Shown here piece by piece: positions 17,695 through 26,896 of a stretch of DNA of 35,372 nucleotides. A program made the translations under genes and the position numbers. The notes under the pieces are model-generated. The model was not told the origin of the DNA. It made no database searches and was given only the letters and a program-made list of their open reading frames with translations. Each line of letters opens with the position of its first letter. Position 1 is the stretch's first letter. Source of the DNA: Verrucomicrobiota bacterium (GTDB lineage Bacteria; Verrucomicrobiota; Verrucomicrobiia; Opitutales; Opitutaceae). Where the stretch lies: NCBI GenBank assembly GCA_025352985.1, contig JANXRL010000090.1:1-35372 (forward strand), given 5' to 3'.

Positions 17695-19041
17695 ATGCCG
17701 TTTTCCTCCCTCGGTCTCTCCGAGCCTCTCCTTCGTGCCATCGCCGATTGTGGCTACACGATACCGACTCCCGTCCAGATTGCCGCAATTCCTGCGGTGC
17801 TGCGGGGCAAGGATGTGTGGGCCTCGGCGCAGACCGGCTCGGGCAAGACTGCCGCCTTCGTCCTGCCGATCATCGAGCGCCTCGTGGCCGACGGCCCGCG
17901 CGGGCGTGGACGCTTCGTGCGCGCGCTCATCCTCGTGCCCACGCGCGAACTCGCCGCGCAGATCGCCGGGGAGATCCATGATTACGGGGTTCACCTTTCG
18001 CAGGACGCCGGCCTCAAGACCCTCGTCGTAGTTGGCGGCGTGTCCATCAATCCGCAGATGATGGCTCTGGGCGGCGGCGCGGACATCATTGTGGGCACGC
18101 CTGGGCGCCTGCTCGATCTCATCGAACACAATGCCGTTTCGCTCTCTTCCGTCACCACGCTCGTCCTCGACGAGGCCGACCGGCTGTTTGCGCTCGGCTT
18201 TGCCGACGAACTCGCGCGCATCATCGCCCTGCTGCCTGCCCGCCGGCAGACGCTGCTGTTCTCCGCCACGTTTCCCGCCGCCGTGCAGACGCTCGCTGAA
18301 AACCTACTGCGCAATCCGGTGCGCATCGCCATTGCGTCTAAGCCAGAGGACAAGCCCGATATCCACCAGCGCGCTATCGAGGTGGACGTCGCGCAACGCA
18401 CCCAACTTTTACGCAATCTCATCGTGCTTCACGATTGGTCGCGCGTGCTGGTCTTCGTCGCCTCGAAATACGCCACCGAACACGTCGCCGAAAAACTCTG
18501 CCGACTGGGCATCGAGGCGGCGGCCTTTCACGGCGAGCTGAGCCAAGGCGCGCGCACGCAGGCGCTGAGCGATTTCAAGGCGAGCCGTGTGCGCGTGCTC
18601 ATCGCCACAGACGTGGCCTCGCGTGGCATCGACATAGAGCAACTGCCCGTGGTGGTGAACTACGATCTGCCGCGTTCACCCGATGATTATACGCACCGCA
18701 TCGGCCGCACCGGGCGGGCGGGGGAGAGCGGGGTGGCGGTGAGTTTCATCAGCGCCGAGACCGACGCGCATTTCTGCCTGATTGAGAAGCGCAACCGGCT
18801 TCACATCGAGCGCGAGCAGATCGCCGGCTTCGAGCCGCTGGAGACGATCATGCCCGCTCCGGCGCCAACCGGCGGCATCAAGGGAAAACGCAAGAGCAAG
18901 AAGGACAAACTTCGCGAAGCCGCCGGCCTCACCCCGACCGCTCCGGCCAACGCCGCGAAACCGTTTGTGCCTGCGCCGGTGGTGGAGTCGGGCGAGCTTT
19001 TCCCTTTTTCACGCCGCCCGTCGCAGCCGAGGCGGAGCTAA
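17695..19041 (+). CDS. DEAD-box ATP-dependent RNA helicase (RhlE-like)
   Basis: The 448-aa RNA helicase probably remodels rRNA or mRNA. All core motifs are present in order: Q motif (GYTIPTPVQIAAIP), I (AQTGSGKT), Ia (PTRELAAQI), Ib (GTPGRLLD), II (LDEADRL), III (SAT), IV (VLVFVASKY), V (ATDVASRGID) and VI (HRIGRTGRAG). A short basic tail follows (GKRKSKKDKLREA), as is usual in RhlE-type helicases and likely to contact RNA. No accessory domain such as a DbpA-type RNA-binding module is seen. The ATG at 17695 is the natural start. Length and frame are normal. Confidence 0.94.
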   Translation: MPFSSLGLSEPLLRAIADCGYTIPTPVQIAAIPAVLRGKDVWASAQTGSGKTAAFVLPIIERLVADGPRGRGRFVRALILVPTRELAAQIAGEIHDYGVHLSQDAGLKTLVVVGGVSINPQMMALGGGADIIVGTPGRLLDLIEHNAVSLSSVTTLVLDEADRLFALGFADELARIIALLPARRQTLLFSATFPAAVQTLAENLLRNPVRIAIASKPEDKPDIHQRAIEVDVAQRTQLLRNLIVLHDWSRVLVFVASKYATEHVAEKLCRLGIEAAAFHGELSQGARTQALSDFKASRVRVLIATDVASRGIDIEQLPVVVNYDLPRSPDDYTHRIGRTGRAGESGVAVSFISAETDAHFCLIEKRNRLHIEREQIAGFEPLETIMPAPAPTGGIKGKRKSKKDKLREAAGLTPTAPANAAKPFVPAPVVESGELFPFSRRPSQPRRS

Positions 19042-19100
19042 CCAAGTTCAAATAGCACTGGTTTTCGCGGAGCGGATGCATTGAGTCGGGTTAACGAACG

Positions 19101-20528
19101 ATGAAAATCTACTTCATGGGCATTTGTGGGACGGCTATGGGTAATGCGGCGCTGCTGGCGCGCGCGGCCGGGCATGAGGTGCTGGGGGCCGATACGGGTG
19201 TTTATCCGCCGATGAGCACGGTTTTGGCCGACGCGGGCATCACTTTGCACGAGGGTTATGATCCGGTGCGGCTCGCGAAGCTGGCACCCGATCTGGTTGT
19301 CATCGGCAATTCCATGTCGCGCGGGAATCCCGAGGTGGAGTGGCTCCTGGATGAGCGCACGCTTCCGTTCACGTCGTTGCCGGCGCTCCTGCACGAAACG
19401 ATTCTCAAGGCGCGCAAGAATATCGTAGTCGCAGGCACGCATGGTAAAACCACGACGACTTCGCTCACGGCATTTCTACTGCGCGAGAACGGGCGCGATC
19501 CGGGGTTTCTCATCGGCGGTGTGCCGATTGATCCGCCGATGGGCAATCACCTCGGCACGGCGAGCGATTCGTTTGTGATCGAAGGAGACGAATACGACAG
19601 CGCGTTTTTCGATAAGCGCTCGAAGTTCATCCACTACGCGCCGCACATCGCAGTGTTGAACAATCTGGAGTTTGACCATGCGGATATCTTCCGTGATCTG
19701 GCCGATGTGCAGCGGACGTTTTCCCACCTGACGCGCATCGTGCCGCACAACGGCGTCGTGGTGATGAACGGCGACGACGAGAACCTGAAGGCGCTCGGCC
19801 CGCTGCCGTGGACACGCGTGGTGCGCGTCGGAACGGGTGAGGCCAACGATGTGCGCATCGTGGATTTTTCGGAGAGGCCGGACGGCGTGAGCTTTAAGCT
19901 GCTCTGGCGGGGAACGGTCTGGCACGAGGTGAAGTGGACGACCCCGGGGCTCTACAACGCTCGCAACGCGGCGATGGCGGCGACGGCGGCGGGGCTTTCG
20001 CTCGACGCTACGAATCCCACGGTGCTGAAGCTGGAGGCGTTGGCGCGTTTTCGCGGCGTGAAACGACGGCAGGAGGTTTTAGTGAACACACCCGCTCTGA
20101 CTGTGATCGAGGATTTCGGGCATCATCCGACGGCGCTGGCGGAAACGCTCCGGTCATTCCGCAACCGGTTTCCGGGCGCGACGCTGACGGCGGTCTTCGA
20201 GCCGCGCAGCAATACCGCACGCACGAACACGCTGCAGGCGGGGTTCATGACGGCTCTGGCGCTGGCAGACGAAGTTTACCTCGGGGCGGTGAATCGTGCG
20301 GGCACGCTCAAGGCGGAGGAGCGGTTCGACACAGAAGCGGTGATTACCCATGTGCAGGCGGCGGGTGGAAAGGGCATGAGTGCGGCGACGAATGCGGATC
20401 TGCTGGTGAAACTTACCTCTGCGACGCTGCCGGCGGGAGCGGGCGGGGCCCGCGTGGTAGTTTTCTTCTCCAACGGGAGTTTCGACGGCATCATCGCAAA
20501 GTATGTGACGGCGGCGAGGGCCGGGTGA
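19101..20528 (+). CDS. mpl: Mpl-type UDP-N-acetylmuramate:tripeptide ligase
   Basis: This Mur-ligase (475 aa) reattaches L-Ala-gamma-D-Glu-meso-diaminopimelate recovered from old peptidoglycan to UDP-MurNAc, so it works in cytoplasmic murein recycling. The N-terminal nucleotide-binding domain starts KIYFMGICGTAMGNAALLAR, as in MurC/Mpl. The central domain has the ATP loop VVAGTHGKTTTTSL and the IEGDEYDSAFFDKRSKFIHY segment that is characteristic of Mpl. The C-terminal domain has VIEDFGHHPTALAETLRSFR and VFEPRSNTARTN. MurC is the main alternative, but the DEYDSAFFDKRSKF stretch and the absence of other mur genes favour Mpl. No recycling permease or amidase is nearby. Confidence 0.88.
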   Translation: MKIYFMGICGTAMGNAALLARAAGHEVLGADTGVYPPMSTVLADAGITLHEGYDPVRLAKLAPDLVVIGNSMSRGNPEVEWLLDERTLPFTSLPALLHETILKARKNIVVAGTHGKTTTTSLTAFLLRENGRDPGFLIGGVPIDPPMGNHLGTASDSFVIEGDEYDSAFFDKRSKFIHYAPHIAVLNNLEFDHADIFRDLADVQRTFSHLTRIVPHNGVVVMNGDDENLKALGPLPWTRVVRVGTGEANDVRIVDFSERPDGVSFKLLWRGTVWHEVKWTTPGLYNARNAAMAATAAGLSLDATNPTVLKLEALARFRGVKRRQEVLVNTPALTVIEDFGHHPTALAETLRSFRNRFPGATLTAVFEPRSNTARTNTLQAGFMTALALADEVYLGAVNRAGTLKAEERFDTEAVITHVQAAGGKGMSAATNADLLVKLTSATLPAGAGGARVVVFFSNGSFDGIIAKYVTAARAG

Positions 20529-20543
20529 GCGCCGGCGAGCGGA

Positions 20544-22510
20544 TCACGCCGGCTTGCGCATTGCGTCGAGGGCGGCGCGGAGACGGTCGATCTGAATGGG
20601 CTTCGTGAGGTAGATATCCATGCCGGCGGCGATGCATTTTTCCCTCGTGCCGATCATGGCGTTGGCGGTGATGGCAATGATGGGGATGCGGCGACCGGCC
20701 GGCTCCGAAGCGCGAATGACCCGGGCCGCCGACAAGCCGTCGAGTTCGGGCATCTCGCAGTCGAGCAGGATGACATCGTAGGCACCGTCGGTCGCCATGC
20801 GGACGGCCTCGTGGCCGTTGCCGGCGATGTCTATCCGGTAACCGAGTTTTTTCAGCATGAACTCGGCGAGTTTTTGGTTGGTGGCATTGTCCTCGGCCAG
20901 CAGGACGTGTCCGCGGCTGCCGTCGGCGAGTCGGGCCGAGATGATGGCGACGGGCGTGGACGGAGGAGCGGTTAACTTGCCAAGTCTGGCGGGGATTTCC
21001 ACGGTGAAGGTCGAACCCTTTCCAGTAGTGCTGACGACACTAATCTTGCCGCTCATCAAGCGTGTAAGCTCCTGCGAGATGACGAGCCCCAGCCCAGTGC
21101 CGCCGTAGCGGCGGGTGGTGGAGGCATCCACCTGTGAAAACTTCCTGAACAATCGGTCTAGTTTTTCGGGAGGAATTCCGATGCCGGTGTCGCGCACGGC
21201 GCAGCGAAGCAGACCGTGGGAGGGAGCGTCAGGCATGGGCGTCCAGGTCACGTTGAGCACGACTTCGCCGTGCGAGGTGAATTTAAGGGCGTTGCCGATC
21301 AGGTTGAGCATAATCTGGCGGACGCGGAGGGGATCTCCGATGAGGACGAGACCCGGCGAGTGGTTCTAGATGCGGAATGCCAGTTTTTTGTCACGGGCGC
21401 CGGGCATGAGCAGCACGTGGAGGTTCTCCAGAGCCTCGTCGAACGAGTAGGGGATATGCTCCAGCACCACGTGGCCGGACTCGATCTTGGAGAGATCGAG
21501 GATGTCGTTGATGAGAACGAGGAGGGAGTCGGCCGACTTGGACAGGGTGAGGACGAAATCGCGTTGCTCGGCGTTGAGGGGGGGTGTCGAGCAGGAGGCT
21601 GGCGAAACCGATGATGCCGTTCATCGGGGTGCGGATTTCATGGCTCATCGAGGCGAGGAAATCGCTCTTGGCCCGGTTGGCGCGGTCGGCTTCTTCCTTG
21701 GCAGCGGTGAGGGCGAGCTCGGTGCGTTTGCGCTCTTCGATCTCGGCGCCCATGAGAATATTGAGCGAGCCGCTGGAGATGAGGACGAGAATGAGGATGT
21801 AGGCGATGACAAGGCTGGTGACGCGGGCCGTAAGAATGGAGGCGACCCAAGCGCCCGCAGGGAAGTCTACGCCGAGCACGGCTTCGACGTTGCCCTGGTT
21901 GTCGAACATAGGCTGGTCAAAGCTGACCCAGGTGCCCCATTCGTCGGTGATGATTTCCTGATCAAAGGACCGGCTGGCCGGCGAGGGCCTTGAGAGTGTT
22001 TTCGGTGGGGGTGCCGTAGGGCTCGCCGATGGCGGTGCGCTGTTCGCGTTCGCCCTCGTATTTGCCGTCGTGGTTGTAGTCGGTTTCTGAGTCGGCGATG
22101 AACACGATTTTTCCGTCGGGCAGGCGGCGATAGGTGTAGATGTCGGCGACGTCGGGATTGAATTTTAGCCAGGCTTTTTCGCGTTCGATGATAGCGAGGT
22201 AAGCGGGGTCGTCGGGAGGGGTTTCCGGGGTGATCTTGGAGTGACCCATCGTCTCAAGCTCGGAAGCGAAAGTGGGGGCGAGGCCGGAGACCAGCTGGCG
22301 GATTTGTTCGCGCTCGTTCTTTTCCGAATACGCGGCGAACACCAAACCGCCGGCGACGAGCAGGACTATTAGCGTCAACAGCGAGGTGGGGAATTTCCCG
22401 CGACTATTTTTACGACGGATAAAGCGCCGGCTGACCCACAGGGTGAGCAGCGTGAGAACCCCAAAAATCGCCGTATCGATGTGGTAGTTGAGGAAAAAGA
22501 TGGCGATCAT
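20544..22510 (-). pseudogene. Broken hybrid sensor histidine kinase
   Basis: Three ORFs on the minus strand form one membrane sensor kinase fused to a receiver. The first part (from ATG at 22510) has two transmembrane helices and a periplasmic sensor with an acidic loop ([11 protein letters not shown]). A one-base insertion near 21978-21984 (GQPVL then stop, instead of [10 protein letters not shown]) moves into the frame with a further helix, a coiled linker and the H box [15 protein letters not shown] second insertion in a run of seven G (21578-21584) breaks [13 protein letters not shown] nonsense TAG (21366-21368) lies just before GDPLRVRQIMLNLIGNALKF. The ATPase boxes DTGIGIP and GGTGLGLVIS and the receiver (LLDCEMPELDGL) remain. 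Removing the two extra bases gives 655 in-phase codons. Decay looks recent. Confidence 0.87.
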
Positions 22511-22588
22511 CGGACTTAGCTCAAGCGGAAGAACTCAATCCGCGATGTGACTTAAATACAACCTTTGGCTGCCGGCATCACTTTCGGA

Positions 22589-23155
22589 TCAAACACTCGA
22601 TGGCGGTGGCAGAGGTAAAAGCGAAGCCAGTCTTAGGGCATAAGCGCGATCATCCAAAACTGGGTCGGAGTGGCCTGCGTTGAAATCACACGGGAGTTCA
22701 ATCCATGATTTGCAGCCGCCCATTTCCGGTGTGAGCGAGAGGGTGAGCGGTGCGCGCAAGCGGTGAACGCGGACGACGAGCACGTGGAGTCCGGATGGCT
22801 GATCCCACTCGAATTTTTCACGGACGGCTGCTTCGGTCCAGAAGTGATGCGCATCGAGGGAGGCGACGTCTTCCCACCGAGTCAGGAAAGCAGTGTGGGT
22901 GATGTCGGCGAAATAACGCAGGGTGATCGCAGCGGGCGCGCCGGCATCGATGACGGGTGAAAACCACTTCGGCGCGGAGGGTTTTATCTTTTCACTCTGG
23001 GCGTGGAATTGGCTGGGGAACAGCCAGAAGCGATTCGCCTCAACCTGAAAACTGGCGCGGCCCTCGGCGATGCCGCCCTTGCGCAGGATGATGGTTTGCT
23101 CGCCGGAACCGAGCGCCTCGATGATGACCAGCCATTCTTTGAAGGCGGGGGACAT
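22589..23155 (-). CDS. DUF1802 family protein
   Basis: The 188-aa protein resembles the DUF1802 family of unknown function. The marker is the N-terminal FKEWLVIIEALGSGEQTIIL followed by RKGGIAEGRASF, with ITLRYFADITHTAFLTRWED and a VLVVRVHRL strand later. There is no signal peptide or membrane segment, so it is probably cytoplasmic. The C-terminus ends in a proline-rich tail (LLPLPPPSSV). Family members are small alpha/beta proteins found next to varied genes, and no reaction can be given. It lies downstream of rimO with a repeat-filled gap between them, so cotranscription is uncertain. Confidence 0.72.
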   Translation of the reverse strand: MSPAFKEWLVIIEALGSGEQTIILRKGGIAEGRASFQVEANRFWLFPSQFHAQSEKIKPSAPKWFSPVIDAGAPAAITLRYFADITHTAFLTRWEDVASLDAHHFWTEAAVREKFEWDQPSGLHVLVVRVHRLRAPLTLSLTPEMGGCKSWIELPCDFNAGHSDPVLDDRAYALRLASLLPLPPPSSV

Positions 23156-23170
23156 GGGCGGAGGGAAGTA

Positions 23171-23280
23171 GTGGGTAGCGAGTCGCCCCGACGAGTCGGG
23201 GTAAACTGGGTAGCGAGTAGGCAGAAGTATGAGCGGGTGGGGTCCAGGTGGTTCGGATGCTCGCTACTCGCTACCTACTC
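23171..23280. repeat. Inverted repeat gtagcgagtag between rimO and DUF1802 gene
   Basis: gtagcgagtag (23210-23220) is repeated inverted as ctactcgctac (23264-23274). A related ggtagcgagt lies at 23174-23183, and a ccccga/tcgggg hairpin at 23186-23201 lies inside. The block sits just after the rimO stop. It looks like a dispersed palindromic intergenic element and may also act as a terminator. Confidence 0.6.
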
Positions 23281-23298
23281 ATCGATACTTCTCCAGAA

Positions 23299-24711
23299 TC
23301 ACTGCGCCTGTTTGGCGACCTTGTATTCCTTGGGCTCGACGCCTTCGGGGAGGGCGAGCAAGTCGTAATCGTGGTGGCCGGTGATGGTCACGTCGATGAA
23401 CTCTCCTACGGGCAGTTCGCGGGGAATGTAAACGCGTCCGTCGATGTCGGGGGCGTCCGCTTCGCCTCGAGCGACGCCGGGTTCCTCGACGAGGACGCGG
23501 AGTGTCTTGCCGACGAAGGTGGCGCTGACCGCACCGGAAACCTCCTGCTGAAGAGCCATGGTCTTGTGCCAGCGGGCTTCCTTGATTTTGGCGGGAATTT
23601 GGTCGGGCATCTTGGCGCCGCGGGTGCCGTCTTCTTGCGAATAGCGGAAGACACCGAGACGCTCGAACTTGGTCTCGCGGATGAACTGGCAGAGTTCTTC
23701 GACGTCGGCGTCGGTTTCACCGGGAAAGCCGACGATGAAGGTGGTGCGGACGGCGATGCCGGGGATGCCGGCGCGGATGCGTTTGATGAGGTCGCGGATG
23801 TAATCACCGCTGGTCTCGCGCTGCATCAGGCCGAGCATGCGGTCGCTGATGTGCTGGAGGGGAATGTCGATGTAGCGTGCGACCTTCGGGCATTCGGCGA
23901 TGGTCTTGATAAGTTCGTCGGACCAGTGGGCGGGATGCGTGTAGAGAAGACGGATCCAGAAGTCGCCCTCGATGGCATTGAGCTGGCGGAGGAGGGTGGT
24001 GAGGGCGGTGCCGCGCGAGGAGTCGACGGGCGTGCGCGGGTTGGGGCGCTGCTCCCAGGTGTCCATGCCGAAGTAGGTCGTGTCCTGGGAAATCAGGTTG
24101 ATCTCCTTCACGCCCTCGGCGACGAGACGGCGGGCTTCGGCGACAACGCTCTCGACGCTGCGGGAGCGGTGGCGCCCGCGGATCTGAGGGATGATGCAGA
24201 AGGTGCACGGGTGGTTGCAGCCCTCGGCGATCTTGAGGTAGGCGAAATGTTTTGGCGTGAGGCGGAAACGGGGCGTGTCGTAGTCGGGAATCCAGGTGGA
24301 CTTGCCCTCGATGAACGAGACGGGGGCGTCGTTCTTGCCGCGTTCCTTGGCGTAGATTTCCTCGATGATGGGAACGATCTTGGTGATCTGGTCGAGTCCG
24401 ATGAAGGCGTCCACTTCGGGGAGGGAGCCGGGGAGGTCCTTCGAGAAACGTTGGGACATACAGCCGGCGACGATGAGCTTCTGGTTCTTGTTCCGCTTCC
24501 GCATGCCGCGGTTCTTGTTCACCTCAAGAATGTGGCCGATGGATTCCTCCTTGGAGGAGTCAATGAACGAGCACGTGTTGACGATGACGACGTCAGCCTT
24601 CTCGGCGTCGGGGATTACGCTCATGCCGGCCTGATGGAGGTGGCCGATCATCATCTCGCTATCGACGAGGTTCTTGGCGCAACCGAGGGAAATGAGACTG
24701 ACTTTGAGCAT
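23299..24711 (-). CDS. rimO: Ribosomal protein uS12 methylthiotransferase RimO
   Basis: RimO is a radical SAM methylthiotransferase that adds a methylthio group to the conserved aspartate of ribosomal protein uS12. The 470-aa protein has the N-terminal cluster-binding domain with its three cysteines (LISLGCAKNLVDSE, VNTCSF, GCMSQRF), the radical SAM motif AEGCNHPCTFCIIPQIRGRH, and a C-terminal TRAM domain (about residues 390-455). MiaB is the alternative, but LGCAKNLVDSE and GRHRSR favour RimO. The start at 24711 is clear. It lies upstream of the DUF1802 gene and downstream of the terminator of the small basic gene. Confidence 0.94.
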   Translation of the reverse strand: MLKVSLISLGCAKNLVDSEMMIGHLHQAGMSVIPDAEKADVVIVNTCSFIDSSKEESIGHILEVNKNRGMRKRNKNQKLIVAGCMSQRFSKDLPGSLPEVDAFIGLDQITKIVPIIEEIYAKERGKNDAPVSFIEGKSTWIPDYDTPRFRLTPKHFAYLKIAEGCNHPCTFCIIPQIRGRHRSRSVESVVAEARRLVAEGVKEINLISQDTTYFGMDTWEQRPNPRTPVDSSRGTALTTLLRQLNAIEGDFWIRLLYTHPAHWSDELIKTIAECPKVARYIDIPLQHISDRMLGLMQRETSGDYIRDLIKRIRAGIPGIAVRTTFIVGFPGETDADVEELCQFIRETKFERLGVFRYSQEDGTRGAKMPDQIPAKIKEARWHKTMALQQEVSGAVSATFVGKTLRVLVEEPGVARGEADAPDIDGRVYIPRELPVGEFIDVTITGHHDYDLLALPEGVEPKEYKVAKQAQ

Positions 24712-24762
24712 GGCGAGGCGGCGTGGGCGGACGGGACTTGAGCAGGAGCGGACGAAAAATGG

Positions 24763-24791
24763 AAAAACCGCGGCTGGAGGGCCGCGGTTTT
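24763..24791 (-). terminator. Intrinsic terminator of the 38-aa basic gene
   Basis: An 11-bp perfect stem, aaaaccgcggc with gccgcggtttt, has a 6-base loop and a T-run on the minus strand. It lies 26 bases past the stop of the small basic gene and before the rimO start, so it separates the two. The A/T flanks could let it work in both directions. Confidence 0.8.
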
Positions 24792-24816
24792 AAAAGGAGA
24801 TCAAATAACGGTCAGG

Positions 24817-24933
24817 TTACTTCTTCGCCTTGGGGGCGGCTTTTTTGGCGGCCACGGCGGCGGCGGCCTTGCGGCGTTTGTGGTAGGCGATGCGACGCTT
24901 CTTCTTGATGTGCTTGTTGGATTGTTGGCCCAT
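24817..24933 (-). CDS. 38-aa highly basic protein, possibly ribosome-associated
   Basis: The track shows a 79-aa ORF, but the ATG at 24933 gives a natural short product: MGQQSNKHIKKKRRIAYHKR then Ala/Lys rich KAAPKAKK. The upstream residues are unrelated to this basic stretch. About 17 of 38 residues are Lys, Arg or His, and the gene has its own strong terminator, so it is very likely expressed. Composition resembles the tiny basic ribosomal proteins (bTHX or bL-type tails), but I do not recognise a named family. Neighbouring rimO and rsmG both act on the small ribosomal subunit, which fits a ribosomal role; that link is inference. Confidence 0.65.
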   Translation of the reverse strand: MGQQSNKHIKKKRRIAYHKRRKAAAAVAAKKAAPKAKK

Positions 24934-25023
24934 AGGTTTTGTAAAGTTAGTCGGTGAGAGTGCAGGAAGGGATTGGGGCGAGTCAAGCGCGGCGGTCAGG
25001 TTGTTCGTGAATGGTTTTGCACC

Positions 25024-25731
25024 ATGGCGATCGCTCCCGCAAATCCATTCATTCAATCACTCATGACCCAGGAAAACATCCTCTCTTTCACGCCTGAACC
25101 GTTTCCGTCCATGCCTTCCGCAGTGAAGGAAATCTTTGCGCCGGAGGTCGTGGCGAGGCTGGAGACTTATGGGCGACAACTGGCCACCGAGGGCGTGATG
25201 CGGGGATTAATCGGGCCGCGCGAGGTGCCGCGGCTGTGGGACCGGCATCTGCTGAACTGCGCGGCGATGGCGGAGTTGATCCAGCCCGGTGAGCGCGTGG
25301 CGGACATCGGCACAGGCGCGGGGTTGCCGGGGCTGGTGCTGGCGCTGGTGCGGACAGACATCCAGGTGATTCTGGTCGAGCCGTTGCAGCGGCGGTGTGA
25401 TTTTTTGCAGGAGATGATCCTGCGGTTTAGATTCGGCGCGCGCGTGACGGTGCGGCGCGGGAAGTCGAATGTGATCAAGCCGTGCGAGGCTGACGTGGTG
25501 ACGTCGCGGGCGGTGGCGACGCTGGACAAGCTCGCGGGCTGGAGTCTGCCGCACGCGAAGATCGGCGGGCGGTTGCTGGCGATGAAGGGTGACCGCGCGG
25601 TCGAGGAGTTGGCGGCGGCGGGGGAGGCGTTGAAGCCGTTTGGCGCGGATGTCGGTGCGACGGTGCTGACGTGCGGCCAAGGCTGGCTGGAGACGTCGGT
25701 GCAGGTTGTGTGCGCCGTGCGGCGAAAGTGA
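25024..25731 (+). CDS. rsmG: 16S rRNA (guanine-N7)-methyltransferase RsmG
   Basis: RsmG (GidB) methylates N7 of a conserved guanine in 16S rRNA (position 527 in E. coli). The ORF opens at 24973; I chose the ATG at 25024 (235 aa), with 25063 as an alternative. Motifs are VPRLWDRHLLNCAAMAELI, the SAM-binding loop VADIGTGAGLPGLVLAL, VILVEPLQRRCDFLQE, and ADVVTSRAVATLDKLAGWSL. A final strand, VQVVCAVRRK, completes the fold. Here it stands without the gidA/parAB cluster it often joins. It is divergent from the small basic gene and convergent with the Rsm22-like gene. Confidence 0.92.
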   Translation: MAIAPANPFIQSLMTQENILSFTPEPFPSMPSAVKEIFAPEVVARLETYGRQLATEGVMRGLIGPREVPRLWDRHLLNCAAMAELIQPGERVADIGTGAGLPGLVLALVRTDIQVILVEPLQRRCDFLQEMILRFRFGARVTVRRGKSNVIKPCEADVVTSRAVATLDKLAGWSLPHAKIGGRLLAMKGDRAVEELAAAGEALKPFGADVGATVLTCGQGWLETSVQVVCAVRRK

Positions 25732-25738
25732 AAGACGG

Positions 25739-25761
25739 ACTTCCGCGGCTCGGAGTTTTTT
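25739..25761 (+). terminator. Possible terminator after rsmG
   Basis: acttccg and cggagt can pair with one bulged base around a 5-base loop, and six T residues follow. The element starts 8 bases after the rsmG stop. The stem is short, so this is tentative. Confidence 0.35.
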
Positions 25762-25858
25762 AGCACTAATAGAATCGCCCAATAGGGGGATTCGGTTAAA
25801 TCGTTTAAGGCCAATGGCCTCCACGATTATGCAGAGGGGTGGTTGATGCCGCCGAGGT

Positions 25859-26839
25859 TCAAACCTGCTCTGCGGCGGTGATGCGACCGCGATCGTCACG
25901 GGTCCAGCGGTAGAGGGGATAACTGGAGTCTTTTTTCAAGATATTGAAGAGGTCGGTATCGGCGCGTTTTTGGAGTTCTAGCGAGGAGACTCCGGCAGCT
26001 TCGCATGAGAGGATGCGGGCGAAGCCTTTGAAATGTTCGGCGCGGCCGACGATACGGGAGACGTTGTCGGGCAGCGGCGTGGAGGCGGGCTTTTTTTCGA
26101 GGACCAGATAGGCGTAGGCCTGACTGCGCAGATCGACGCCGGCGCGGTGGCCGAAGCGGACCCAGTCGGAATCGTTTTGCACGCCGGGCGGAGGGGCGGC
26201 GAAGAAGTGGCACCAGTGGCGCTCGTTGCCGGCGGCGAGGAGTCCGCAGGCGCCTTGGTGCGGACAGGGGGCGACGATGGTAAAGGAGGAAGTGAGTGTC
26301 TCGCGGATGGTGATGAGCTGGCGGCTCACGGCATGGTTGCCTGGTTCGACCCAGAGGACGGCTTCGGCGCGGGCGACGAGGCCGAGAAGTTGGGCGAGGG
26401 CTTCGGGTGGGAGTTCGTTGAGCACGTGGCTGACCACGAGCAGACCGACGGGCTGGCCGGTGTCTGCGAACGGTGCGACGGCTAGGGTGGCGAACTCGGT
26501 GTGGGCGCGTTCGGCGGCAAACTCACGGGCGAGCGGCGAGTGATCCCAGACGTGGAGAGAGTCGAACTTATCCGCGCCGAAGAAGGAAAGGACGCGGCGG
26601 CCGGCGACGCCACTGCCGCAGCCCCAGTCGAGAATCGAGCGGGTGCGCGGACGCCAGTGGCGACGGATGAGTTCGTGTAGGACGGCGTCCCATTTCCAGC
26701 CGATGCGTTCGGCGTAGGTGGCGTCGTAGTGGGCGAGGTCGGCGTGCGACTGCCAGTAAGGGCCGATGGCGGTGGCGCCGCCCAGAAAACCGGCGCGGAG
26801 GCGGTCAAGAATGGCCCAGTCGAGTGTTTCGCAGTTCAT
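25859..26839 (-). CDS. Rsm22-like small-subunit methyltransferase-fold protein
   Basis: The 326-aa protein has a SAM-binding fold (SILDWGCGSGVAGRRVLSFF, HVWDHSPLAREFA, VSHVLNELPPEALAQLLGLV) and a cysteine segment CPHQGACGLLAAGNERHWCH. That CPH-x-C-x-WCHF arrangement is typical of Rsm22/METTL17 proteins, which support assembly of mitochondrial and bacterial-type small ribosomal subunits and, in METTL17, hold an iron-sulfur cluster. A further Cys in RILSCEAAG near the C-terminus could be the fourth ligand. Whether it still methylates anything is unclear. It is convergent with rsmG. A double palindrome lies just upstream of its start. Confidence 0.7.
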   Translation of the reverse strand: MNCETLDWAILDRLRAGFLGGATAIGPYWQSHADLAHYDATYAERIGWKWDAVLHELIRRHWRPRTRSILDWGCGSGVAGRRVLSFFGADKFDSLHVWDHSPLAREFAAERAHTEFATLAVAPFADTGQPVGLLVVSHVLNELPPEALAQLLGLVARAEAVLWVEPGNHAVSRQLITIRETLTSSFTIVAPCPHQGACGLLAAGNERHWCHFFAAPPPGVQNDSDWVRFGHRAGVDLRSQAYAYLVLEKKPASTPLPDNVSRIVGRAEHFKGFARILSCEAAGVSSLELQKRADTDLFNILKKDSSYPLYRWTRDDRGRITAAEQV

Positions 26840-26849
26840 CGCAGAAGCT

Positions 26850-26874
26850 ATTTGTCACTTAATAAGTGACAAAT
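26850..26874. repeat. Palindromic element copy 1 (GTCACTTAATAAGTGAC type)
   Basis: atttgtcactt-aat-aagtgacaaat is a perfect 11-bp stem with a 3-base centre. It lies 11 bases upstream of the Rsm22-like start codon. Its core matches three other copies in the window, and it forms an adjacent pair with copy 2 of opposite centre (aat versus att). Confidence 0.85.
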
Positions 26875-26896
26875 GTGAAGTGTGGAGGACTTAGAA

